In this document: positions 28,143 to 35,657 of the stretch, piece after piece
How positions within the stretch are numbered: the stretch's first letter is position 1
Layout of the letters: each line of letters starts with the position of its first letter
Translations under genes and position numbers: made by a program
Source: an uncultured Megamonas sp.
GTDB taxonomy: Bacteria > Bacillota > Negativicutes > Selenomonadales > Selenomonadaceae
Assembly: GCA_900554895.1 (NCBI GenBank)
Contig: USIX01000005.1
Location: 1-35,657 of the forward strand
Length of the DNA: 35,657 nucleotides
Direction: 5' to 3'
The notes under the pieces: model-generated
Database searches by the model: none
What the model was told of the DNA's origin: nothing
What the model saw: the letters and a program-made list of their open reading frames with translations, nothing else

Positions 28143-31022
28143 ATGCAAAAATCTAAACGCTCTCAAATTTTGGCAAGTTTATTAACCGGCAGTATGATAT
28201 TCGGTGGTTTATTAATAGTACCGCAAACTGTTTATGCCTATACTATGATTAGTGGCGGAGCAGGTGGCAATGGCGGTGGTGGCGGCATTTACGCTAAAGT
28301 AGGTGAAGATGGAGAAGCTGCCAGAGTTAATGGAAATGAACAGGAAAGCAGCTATAATATTGGCAAAGGTGAAGAACCGAACGGTATGAACGGCGGAGCC
28401 GGCGGTAAAGGTGGCGATCTTGATTATGAGATGGATACTTCATCAATAAACTCAAATGAGTATGTTTTTATATACGGCGGTTTTGGTGGTGACGGTGGTG
28501 GAGCTGGCACTTATCAAAACGGTCTTGGCGGTAGAGGCGGTGACGGCGGTAATATTAATGTAACTACTGACGGCAATTCTTTATGGTGTGATGTTTTTGA
28601 AATGAGAGGCGGAAATGGCGGAAAAGATTTTTACTCAAGCGGTAATGGTAATAAAGTTGGAGAGGGAGGAACAGGCGGATCAGCCAGTTTTACAACATAT
28701 GGAAGTATAAGAGCAGAGCAAAGTTTTAGCGTAACAAGTGGAAGATTTGATATACCGGGAATTGTAAGTGATAGAGGAAAAGGCGGAGATGCTTATTTTC
28801 ATGGCAATAGAGTTACAACTCCTAATATTTCATTAAATCGCTATGGTGATTCTAAATTAAATTTCTATACGTATATGTTAAATATTGATACAGGCGGTAC
28901 TAGTCTTAGTCTTGATAATACAATAGCTGCAAATGAAGAAGGCGAAGACGGTGTTTATATTGATACGGCAATGTTAGGTGATGATGACCTTACAGTATAT
29001 TCAAATAATAATGGTAAAGCTCGTATTGATAATTTATATTTAATGGGAAAAGGCAATTTTAATGATATAAATAATGCTATAAATTTAGGACGTTTATCTG
29101 TATCTGGCGGTACGATTAACGATACTAACTGGAATGGAATTATTGAACATAAGTATGATGATGATAATATTTATATGGGAAGAAGCGGTATAACTTTTGA
29201 TGTTAATCAGGATAAAACATTAAATCGTAATATTGTTGAGGAACCATCAAGTATTGTAGTCGATAATAGTTATAATTTCACAAAAACGGGCAGTGGCACA
29301 TTAGATTTAAATAGTACAGCAGATTATTCAGGTATGACGATTGTTCGTGAAGGTAAGTTAAATGTTGGAAGTAATAGATTGGCAAATTCGGCAGGTTTGG
29401 CTTTATACGGTGGAGCAACTTTTGACCGAGGAACTGCTGATGTAAATTGGGATGGAAAACAGTTGCTGGTAGATAGTTCCAATAATCAGACGGCTAATTA
29501 TATCGGCGATTTGTCAGCACAAAACAGTGATTTATACTTTATTTCCAGCACTGCTCCGCAGGAACCGTTACTTTTCGTTGCCGGAGATGTAAATATTAAT
29601 AGTAGTAAGTACAATGTAGGTTTATCGGGCGGTACGCAAATTGCTGAGGGTACAAAGCTGACACTCATTAAAACGGATGGAACGCTTACGGCTGATAATA
29701 TTGAAAAGGGGACAGGTTTTGCAGGTATTGTTAATATCGGTTCAACTATTGAAGCTGATATAACGAATGCTGTTAAAGTCAGTGAAGATGGTGAAAATCT
29801 GGTAATTGGAGGACAGGAACCGACAGATCCGGAAAATCCGCCGGTTGACCCAGACCCGGAACAACCGACAGATCCGGAAAATCCACCAGTTGACCCAGAC
29901 CCGGAACAACCAACAGATCCGGAAAATCCATCGGTTGACCCAGACCCAGAACAGCCTACAGATCCGGAAAATCCACCGGTTGACCCAGAACAGCCGATAG
30001 ATCCAGATAATCCGTCAGTTGATCCTAACCCGGAAAAACCAGGTAGTGGCGGTAGTATTGTAGTTGATGTTTCCGGTAGCAGGGCAAAAGCTGAAAGCAA
30101 AATGTTGTCTGAAGGTTTTTTAGGCGGTGTAGCATTTAATCTGCAAGGTGCGGATTTAATTGCTGATAGAGGTATTGCTTCGGCAATTGACGCAACAAAA
30201 GATGAAAATAGCGCGATTTTTGCGCAGATTTCCCGCGGTTCTATTGATTATGAAACAGGTTCCAGTGTTGATGTAGACGGTACTAATATGTTATTGGGCG
30301 CAGCATGGAAACATGGCAAAGAAACAACAATGGGTGTGTTTGCGGAATACGGCGATGGCTCTTATGATACGGAAAATAATTTTAATGGTATTAATATGAA
30401 AGGTAGCGGCGATACTTCGTATTTTGGCGGTGGCTTTTTGGCTCGTCGTGATTATATTGGAACAGCTGCCGGTCATTATTATTTGGAAGGTAGTATGCGT
30501 TTAGGTCGTACCGATAATGAATATACAAATTCTTATTTGCGTGACAGTTTAGGTCGTACAGCTCATTATGATATTGACGGAATGTATTATGGTATGCACG
30601 TCGGTGCAGGTTATTTGCGTCAGATTGATGAGCATAGAACATTGGATATGTACGGAAAACTTTTGTGGACACGTCAGGAAGGCGATACAACAACTCTTTC
30701 TACAGGTGAAAGACTTAATTTCAGTGATATTAATTCTTGGCGTTGGCGCATGGGGGCTCGGTTTAATTATAATGATGGTGAAAAAACAGGTTACTATGCG
30801 GGACTTGCATGGGAACATGAATTTGATGGTGAAGCCGATGCAACGGTTAATGGTTTTGCTATAGATAAACCTAGTCTTAAAGGTGATAGCGGTATCGCTG
30901 AAATCGGTATGAATTACAAACCGTCTGCGGATAATCCATGGATATTAAATCTAAATGTACAGACTTATTTCGGCGCACGTGACGGCTGGCGCGGCGGTGT
31001 AGAAGCAACATATACATTTTAA
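28143..31022 (+). CDS. Autotransporter (type Va) with Gly-rich passenger and Pro-Asp repeats
   Basis: 959 aa. A basic Sec signal with likely cleavage after VYA (MQKSKRSQILASLL..., about residue 32) leads to a Gly/Asn-rich passenger (GGAGGNGGGGG, GGFGGDGGGAG) that becomes a beta-helix-like repeat region to about residue 555 (including SGSGTLDLNSTADYSGMTIVREGKL, the autotransporter-associated repeat). A linker of five PTDPENPPVDPDPEQ-type repeats (about 560-632) is followed by a beta-barrel of some 310 residues that ends in Tyr-Thr-Phe, the C-terminal aromatic needed for BAM insertion. GGAGG is 7 bp upstream. It shows that this Firmicute has an outer membrane. The passenger's role (adhesion?) is open. 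Confidence 0.93.
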   Translation: MQKSKRSQILASLLTGSMIFGGLLIVPQTVYAYTMISGGAGGNGGGGGIYAKVGEDGEAARVNGNEQESSYNIGKGEEPNGMNGGAGGKGGDLDYEMDTSSINSNEYVFIYGGFGGDGGGAGTYQNGLGGRGGDGGNINVTTDGNSLWCDVFEMRGGNGGKDFYSSGNGNKVGEGGTGGSASFTTYGSIRAEQSFSVTSGRFDIPGIVSDRGKGGDAYFHGNRVTTPNISLNRYGDSKLNFYTYMLNIDTGGTSLSLDNTIAANEEGEDGVYIDTAMLGDDDLTVYSNNNGKARIDNLYLMGKGNFNDINNAINLGRLSVSGGTINDTNWNGIIEHKYDDDNIYMGRSGITFDVNQDKTLNRNIVEEPSSIVVDNSYNFTKTGSGTLDLNSTADYSGMTIVREGKLNVGSNRLANSAGLALYGGATFDRGTADVNWDGKQLLVDSSNNQTANYIGDLSAQNSDLYFISSTAPQEPLLFVAGDVNINSSKYNVGLSGGTQIAEGTKLTLIKTDGTLTADNIEKGTGFAGIVNIGSTIEADITNAVKVSEDGENLVIGGQEPTDPENPPVDPDPEQPTDPENPPVDPDPEQPTDPENPSVDPDPEQPTDPENPPVDPEQPIDPDNPSVDPNPEKPGSGGSIVVDVSGSRAKAESKMLSEGFLGGVAFNLQGADLIADRGIASAIDATKDENSAIFAQISRGSIDYETGSSVDVDGTNMLLGAAWKHGKETTMGVFAEYGDGSYDTENNFNGINMKGSGDTSYFGGGFLARRDYIGTAAGHYYLEGSMRLGRTDNEYTNSYLRDSLGRTAHYDIDGMYYGMHVGAGYLRQIDEHRTLDMYGKLLWTRQEGDTTTLSTGERLNFSDINSWRWRMGARFNYNDGEKTGYYAGLAWEHEFDGEADATVNGFAIDKPSLKGDSGIAEIGMNYKPSADNPWILNLNVQTYFGARDGWRGGVEATYTF
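29816..30035 (+). repeat. Tandem 45-bp repeats coding for the Pro-Asp linker
   Basis: Four to five tandem copies of a 45-bp unit encoding P-T-D-P-E-N-P-P-V-D-P-D-P-E-Q; the last copies are 3-6 bp shorter or diverged. Unit length is a multiple of three, so copy-number change would lengthen the linker in frame. Confidence 0.9.
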
Positions 31023-31024
31023 AT

Positions 31025-31061
31025 AAAAAGCTCTCGGCTTATGCAGTCGAGAGCTTTTTAT
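31025..31061. terminator. Bidirectional terminator
   Basis: AAAAAGCTCTCG pairs with CGAGAGCTTTTT (31025-31059) between the autotransporter and the convergent activase. Confidence 0.92.
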
Positions 31062-31068
31062 TACCAGT

Positions 31069-34000
31069 TTAAAGTGCACTGGTGTTTTGCTGTTCTATTT
31101 TTTCTTTTGCTACGGAGAGCATTAATTTTATGCGGTTAAGCTGATTTACTTCGCTGATACCGGCATCGCAGTCTATGGCTACGATATTTACGTCTTCATT
31201 GGTGCGCATGAGTTCGCGTATCATGCCTTTACCCGTGATATGATTAGGCAGACAGCCGAATGGCTGCAGACAGATGATATTTTTTACGCCTTCTTGAATG
31301 AGTTTTGCCATTTCACCCGTTAAGAACCAGCCTTCACCTGCCATGTTGCCGAGTGAAGCATGAGGCTTAGTGAGCTGGGCAATCTGTTTGATTGTATAAG
31401 GCGGGCTGAAGCGGTTGCTTGCACGGAGCGCCTTGCGCATAGGTTTGCGGAAAAATTCCAGTACTTTGATGAAAATTTCCGATTTGGCTCTGTCCATCCA
31501 TTTGCCGTCCAGCATTTTGTATTTAATGACATCATCGAATGCCATGTACATCAAAAAGTCCATTAAATCAGGTGTTACGACTTCCGCGCCTTCTTCAGCG
31601 AGAACCTGTTCTACATGATTGTTGGCAGTAGGATGATATTTTACGAGAATTTCTCCAACGATACCGACTTTCGGTTTTTGGACGGTTTCGTCAAGTTCCA
31701 GTTCATCGAATTCTTTAACTGCATTTTTGATATTGGTACTAAATTTGAAATAATTGCCGTTATCTAGTTCATTCATGCAGATTTTGCGCCATTTATTGTA
31801 GAGTATATCCGTTGAGCCGGGTACTTTTTCATACGGACGGGTACGATTGGCAAGGCGGATTAACAAATCGGAGTAAACAATGGATTTTACGATATCAATC
31901 CAGACTTCCGTTTTGAGTTGAAAGTCATCCGTTTCACGGCCGACGCAGGCAAAAACCGGAACCTGACCGAGACCGGCACTTTGCAAAGCCTTGCGCATGA
32001 GGTTTAAGTAATTGGTGGCACGGCAGGCACCGCATGTCTGGAACAGCATGATGGACGTATTGTTTACGTCATATTTGCCTGATTGCAGTGCTTTTAAAAG
32101 CTGACCGATAACAATTATTGCCGGATAGCACATATCATTATTTACATAACGGAGACCCAAATCAACGTCTTCTTGCGTCGGCATTTCCGGAATGACGATA
32201 CGCATACCGGATTTTTGACAGGCATGCTGAATAAAATCAAAGTGTTTTGGTGACATCTGCGGAGCTAAAATAGTATGTTCACTCTGACATTCTTTGGAAA
32301 AATAAGCACGCTGTTTCGGCGGTTCAAGTTCGTCAATCTGTGTGAAGCCGTATTTCCATGCCGCCATAAGCGAGCGTATACGGATACGGGCAGCGCCGAG
32401 ATTGCTCACTTCGTCAAGTTTTATCATAGTGTAGATATCGCCGTGCTGTTCAAGTATTTCGCGTACCTGACCGGTCGTGATGGCATCAAGACCGCAGCCG
32501 AAGGAGCTGAACTGAATGAGTGTCATATTGTCATGACGGGCAACGTAGCTTGCCGCATGGTAAAGACGGGCATGGTAACTCCACTGGTTGACGATATCGA
32601 GCGCATCTTCTGGACAGTCAAGATGATACAAGGAGTCTTCCGAGATGATAGCTATGCCGTAGGACTGTATCATTTCCGGAATACCGTGATTGATTTCAGG
32701 GTCAATATGATACGGTCTGCCGGCGAGGACGACAATCGGCTGTTTTTTTGCAGTAGCTTCAGCAATGGCTTTTTCGCCGAATTGACGTACATCGTCTTTA
32801 TAACGGTCCAGTTCGGTATAGGCTTTTTCTACGGCAGCGGCGAGTTCTTTTTTCGGAATGTTGAACGGGAGTTGTTCCTGCAGTCGTTTAATCATGGACT
32901 TTTTATCATTAAGCGGCAGGAACGGTTGAAGAAATTTAATGTTTTTCTTGCGCAGAATATCCATGTTGGCACGGATATTTTCCGCATACGACGCGACGAT
33001 GGGACAGTTGTAATTGTTATCTGAAGCGTGTAGTGGGTCTTTTATATTATACGGTATGCACGGATAGAAAATCGTATCGATGCCTTTTTCGATTAAGTCC
33101 ATAATATGACCGTGCACGAGTTTGCCTGGATAACACAGCGAGTCGGACGGAATAGTCGACATTCCTTTGCAGTACAGTTGAGCAGAAGACTTACCGGAAA
33201 GAACGACCTCAAATCCGAGCGCAGTGAAGAAGGTGAACCAGAACGGGAAATCCTCATACATATTGAGAACGCGCGGAATGCCGATACGACCGCGCACAGC
33301 GTTTACAAGCGGTTTATAATAGTCGAACAGACGATGATATTTATACTGATAAATATTAGGAGCTTTCGTTTCCTTATCAATCTGTTTGCCGATGCCGCGT
33401 TCGCAGCGGTTGCCTGTGTAATAGCGGTTGCCGTCCGGGAATATCTGCATGGTGATTAAGCAGCTGTTGCCGCAGCCGTGACAGCGGTAGGATTTTGTTT
33501 CAATTTTGAAATCGGTTAATTCCTGTTTGGTTAAAACAGAAGATTTTTCCTGTTTGCGTTCCATACCTAAAAGAGCAATGCCGTAAGCACCCATAAGACC
33601 GGCTATATCGGGACGGATTACGTTTTTATGCAGTAAAAGTTCCATTGAACGCAGTACAGCATCGTTGTAGAATGTACCGCCCTGAACGACGATATTGTCG
33701 CCGAGCTCGGCCGTGTCTTTTACCTGCATAACTTTAAACAGAGCATTTTTTATGACGGAAAGAGCAATGCCGGCGGAAATATCGCTGACGGATGCTCCTT
33801 CTTTCTGTGCTTGTTTTACACGGGAATTCATAAATACGGTACAGCGCGTGCCGAGGTCGACAGGATTTTGCGCGGACAAACCTTTATTGGCAAAATCATT
33901 GACAGACATATTGAGCCCCTGGGCAAAATTCTGGATGAACGAGCCGCATCCGGCGGAGCAAGCTTCATTTAAGATAATTTGTCCGATATTGCCGTTTTTT

Positions 34001-35289
34001 ACATAGAAGCATTTCATATCCTGTCCGCCGATATCGAGAACGCAGGAGACATCAGGGCAGAATTCACGTGCAGCACGCAGATGAGCAAACGTTTCCACTT
34101 CGCCGAAATCAGCATGAAGTGCCGCTTTGACTATATGTTCACCGTATCCTGTCGTACCGACGGAAGCAATATAAGTATTTTCAGGCATTACATGATAGAA
34201 TTCACGCATTTTATCCAGAACGGTTTTGAGCGGAGAACCGTTGTTACTGCCGTAGGAGGAATAGAGGATTTCTTTATTTTGACCGATAGCGACAAGTTTT
34301 GTCGTTGTGGAACCGGCGTCGATACCGATATATAAAGGTCCTGTGTATTCGGATAAGGCCGCTTTCGGTACGATGTCTTTATCATGACGCTGTTTGAACT
34401 GAGCATATTCTGTTTCATCTTTAAATAATGTAAATGGAACGATATTCGTTTCATGTGAATTTTTAGCACATGTATTCAAACGGTTTAAGATTTCGTCGTA
34501 AGTTAAAATTTCAGCATTGTCACAGAGGGCTGCGCCCATTGCTACAAAATAACAGCCGTCATCTACATTAACGATATGTTCGTCATCAAGTTTCAGCGTT
34601 TCAATAAAGCGTTTTTTCAATTCGCTCAGAAAATACAGCGGTCCGCCCAAGAATGTGATTTTGCCTTCCAGCGGACGTCCCTGAGCCAGATTGCCGATAG
34701 TCTGATTTACGACAGCCTGGAAAATGGAAAGAGCAATATCCGGTTTGGAAGCACCGTCATTTAAAAGTGCCTGAACATCTGTTTTGGCAAAGACACCGCA
34801 ACGGGAAGCGATTGTGTAAATCTGTTTTCCGCGGGAAGCAAGTTCATTAAGTCCCATAGCATCCGTATTCAAGAGAGAAGCCATATGGTCAATGAAAGAG
34901 CCCGTGCCGCCGGCGCAGACGCCGTTCATGCGTTGTTCCGGTGCTGAGCCGAAATACGTGATTTTAGCATCTTCACCGCCGAGCTCTACGGCAACGTCAG
35001 TCTGTGGTATCCAGTTGCGTACTGCTTTAGAGCAGGCGATTACTTCCTGAATGAACGGCATTTTTAAATTATTCGCCATGCCCATTCCGGCAGAACCGGT
35101 TATAGCACAGGAAAAGCTATGTTCCTGTAATAATTGAGATACAGCGATGATATTATCTTTCATGGAGTTGTAGATTTCTGAAAGATGACGCATATATTTT
35201 TTGTAAATAACATTATTATCCTTGTCAAGAACTACCAGTTTAATAGTAGTTGAACCGATATCTATCCCAAGTTTATATGAGATATTCAA
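31069..35289 (-). CDS. Fused acyl-CoA dehydratase activase-like protein (two BadF/HgdC ATPase domains plus dehydratase-like region)
   Basis: 1406 aa. The first ASKHA ATPase domain (residues 5-260) has GIDIGSTTIKLVV, VELGGEDAK and CAGGTGSFIDHMA; the second (about 322-580) has IGIDAGSTTTKLVAI, DIGGQDMKCFYV and ACSAGCGSFIQNFA. Activases of this group use an ATP-driven 4Fe-4S cluster to inject electrons into 2-hydroxyacyl-CoA or benzoyl-CoA dehydratases. A Cys region (CHGCGNSC ... NRCERG) follows, then a DUF2229/HgdB-like half with MSTIPSDSLCYPGKLVHGHI, FQTCGACRATNYL and GEIlVKYHPTANN. No separate dehydratase subunits lie nearby. The start is a TTG with AGGTGGTG 8 bp upstream. Related single-gene fusions are common in anaerobes; the substrate is unknown. 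Confidence 0.88.
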   Translation of the reverse strand: MNISYKLGIDIGSTTIKLVVLDKDNNVIYKKYMRHLSEIYNSMKDNIIAVSQLLQEHSFSCAITGSAGMGMANNLKMPFIQEVIACSKAVRNWIPQTDVAVELGGEDAKITYFGSAPEQRMNGVCAGGTGSFIDHMASLLNTDAMGLNELASRGKQIYTIASRCGVFAKTDVQALLNDGASKPDIALSIFQAVVNQTIGNLAQGRPLEGKITFLGGPLYFLSELKKRFIETLKLDDEHIVNVDDGCYFVAMGAALCDNAEILTYDEILNRLNTCAKNSHETNIVPFTLFKDETEYAQFKQRHDKDIVPKAALSEYTGPLYIGIDAGSTTTKLVAIGQNKEILYSSYGSNNGSPLKTVLDKMREFYHVMPENTYIASVGTTGYGEHIVKAALHADFGEVETFAHLRAAREFCPDVSCVLDIGGQDMKCFYVKNGNIGQIILNEACSAGCGSFIQNFAQGLNMSVNDFANKGLSAQNPVDLGTRCTVFMNSRVKQAQKEGASVSDISAGIALSVIKNALFKVMQVKDTAELGDNIVVQGGTFYNDAVLRSMELLLHKNVIRPDIAGLMGAYGIALLGMERKQEKSSVLTKQELTDFKIETKSYRCHGCGNSCLITMQIFPDGNRYYTGNRCERGIGKQIDKETKAPNIYQYKYHRLFDYYKPLVNAVRGRIGIPRVLNMYEDFPFWFTFFTALGFEVVLSGKSSAQLYCKGMSTIPSDSLCYPGKLVHGHIMDLIEKGIDTIFYPCIPYNIKDPLHASDNNYNCPIVASYAENIRANMDILRKKNIKFLQPFLPLNDKKSMIKRLQEQLPFNIPKKELAAAVEKAYTELDRYKDDVRQFGEKAIAEATAKKQPIVVLAGRPYHIDPEINHGIPEMIQSYGIAIISEDSLYHLDCPEDALDIVNQWSYHARLYHAASYVARHDNMTLIQFSSFGCGLDAITTGQVREILEQHGDIYTMIKLDEVSNLGAARIRIRSLMAAWKYGFTQIDELEPPKQRAYFSKECQSEHTILAPQMSPKHFDFIQHACQKSGMRIVIPEMPTQEDVDLGLRYVNNDMCYPAIIVIGQLLKALQSGKYDVNNTSIMLFQTCGACRATNYLNLMRKALQSAGLGQVPVFACVGRETDDFQLKTEVWIDIVKSIVYSDLLIRLANRTRPYEKVPGSTDILYNKWRKICMNELDNGNYFKFSTNIKNAVKEFDELELDETVQKPKVGIVGEILVKYHPTANNHVEQVLAEEGAEVVTPDLMDFLMYMAFDDVIKYKMLDGKWMDRAKSEIFIKVLEFFRKPMRKALRASNRFSPPYTIKQIAQLTKPHASLGNMAGEGWFLTGEMAKLIQEGVKNIICLQPFGCLPNHITGKGMIRELMRTNEDVNIVAIDCDAGISEVNQLNRIKLMLSVAKEKIEQQNTSAL

Positions 35290-35382
35290 TGTATAACACC
35301 ACCTATAAATTTTTTCTTGGCAAATATATTATTACAGAAAGGATTGAAACTACTATAATTATAATTGTTATTACGTATATGT

Positions 35383-35391
35383 ATTATATCA
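35383..35391 (-). promoter_or_regulatory. Extended -10 promoter of the activase gene
   Basis: Minus-strand TGATATAAT (35391-35383), about 95 bp before the start codon. The rest of 35290-35604 is AT-rich, with a weaker TTGACT/TATTAT pair near 35460 on the plus strand and the tRNA promoter. Confidence 0.5.
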
Positions 35392-35528
35392 TAGAATAAA
35401 AATATGTACATAATGAACTATATTCACTTTTTTGCTCAAACAACAATTTTTTTTATTTTGTTGACTATATATATTATAGAAGGAAAATGAATTGGACGAT
35501 AAAAGTGAAAAATTTTTATAAAAAAGTG

Positions 35529-35557
35529 TTGACAAACGGAAACAAAAATAATATAAT
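35529..35557 (+). promoter_or_regulatory. Promoter of the tRNA gene
   Basis: Consensus TTGACA (35529-35534), 17 bp, TATAAT (35552-35557), about 45 bp before the tRNA. Confidence 0.9.
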
Positions 35558-35604
35558 ATAGAAGCTGGCTCGTGAGGTAAGCCTCGCGGGCGTAAGTAAG
35601 AAAC

Positions 35605-35657
35605 GGCCCGGTAGTTTAGTTGGTTAGAATGCCGCCCTGTCACGGCGGAGGTCAGGG
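35605..35657 (+). tRNA. tRNA-Asp(GTC), 3' end outside window
   Basis: The acceptor 5' strand GGCCCGG starts at 35605, followed by TA and the D arm (AGTTTAGTTGGTTAGAAT). The anticodon arm CCGCC-CTGTCAC-GGCGG has anticodon GTC for aspartate. The window ends in the variable/T-arm region, so the T loop and acceptor 3' strand are not seen. It probably heads a tRNA cluster. Confidence 0.93.

Noticed and set aside
29816..30035. CRISPR array
   Set aside because: The repeats are contiguous 45-bp coding units without spacers, inside an open frame; no cas genes are present anywhere in the window.
29498..30100. 200-aa minus-strand ORF opposite the Pro-Asp repeats
   Set aside because: Its Gly-Ser repeats are the mirror of the 45-bp repeats of the autotransporter; no ribosome site or promoter.
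32275..33024. 249-aa plus-strand ORF inside the activase gene
   Set aside because: Fully antisense to a well-conserved coding region, with no recognisable domain; a shadow frame.

Overview
The window looks like the chromosome of an AT-rich anaerobic diderm Firmicute (Negativicutes; Selenomonas/Megamonas-like). The reasons are the Firmicutes gene order ecfA1-ecfA2-ecfT-truA, strong Firmicutes-type Shine-Dalgarno sites, a classical autotransporter with a C-terminal outer-membrane beta-barrel, a fused BadF/HgdC-type acyl-CoA dehydratase activase, and many flavodoxin, ferredoxin and aldo/keto reductase genes. The genus is inferred; there is no rRNA in the window.

Layout. 1-4350: end of an ECF vitamin/metal transporter operon (ecfA1 partial, ecfA2, ecfT), truA, a GNAT acetyltransferase and a small P-loop kinase-like protein. 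4400-6450: a DUF134-NifX fusion on the minus strand and a divergent YkvI-like membrane protein. 6450-9020: an accessory island with a candidate type I toxin-antitoxin pair, a decayed DUF262/DUF1524 gene lying between two 80-bp direct repeats (78/80 identical), a gene remnant and a possible small RNA. 9046-10642: Nudix hydrolase, a hypothetical protein and a sugar O-acetyltransferase. 10691-19580: a redox cluster with a flavodoxin-family reductase, aldo/keto reductase, three small flavodoxins (two are lipoproteins), Ogt, an SDR, a LysR regulator, an NADP-type secondary alcohol dehydrogenase and a Tat-exported DUF362 protein. 19640-20870: two Hsp20 genes with an elaborate promoter/leader. 20870-22635: an IS608-type IS200/IS605 element whose two ends can be placed by sub-terminal hairpins, guide tetranucleotides, TTAC and TCAA. 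22636-25038: the 3' stub of an oxidoreductase gene, then a PPOX-ferredoxin protein, a class M sirtuin and a zinc macrodomain in an overlapping operon. 25062-27771: a secreted monooxygenase-like protein, a 4Fe-4S aldo/keto reductase broken by an in-frame TAG, and a secreted cupin. 28143-31022: autotransporter. 31069-35289: a 1406-aa activase. 35605-end: start of tRNA-Asp(GTC).

How it fits together. At least five promoters in the redox region (alcohol dehydrogenase, two flavodoxins, 4Fe-4S aldo/keto reductase, cupin) have TTGAC-type -35 boxes exactly 19 bp from the -10 with a dyad between, the hallmark of MerR-family control; no MerR gene is in the window. A second motif (TATATCAGCARTAY core) recurs near the LysR/SDR and monooxygenase promoters and upstream of the autotransporter. 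Together these suggest a coordinated response to reactive carbonyl, quinone or redox stress. The sirtuin/macrodomain pair is the reversible ADP-ribosylation module usually tied to lipoylated GcvH-L; here it lacks those partners and carries a flavin/iron-sulfur protein instead, and an IS608-type element lies directly upstream of its operon.
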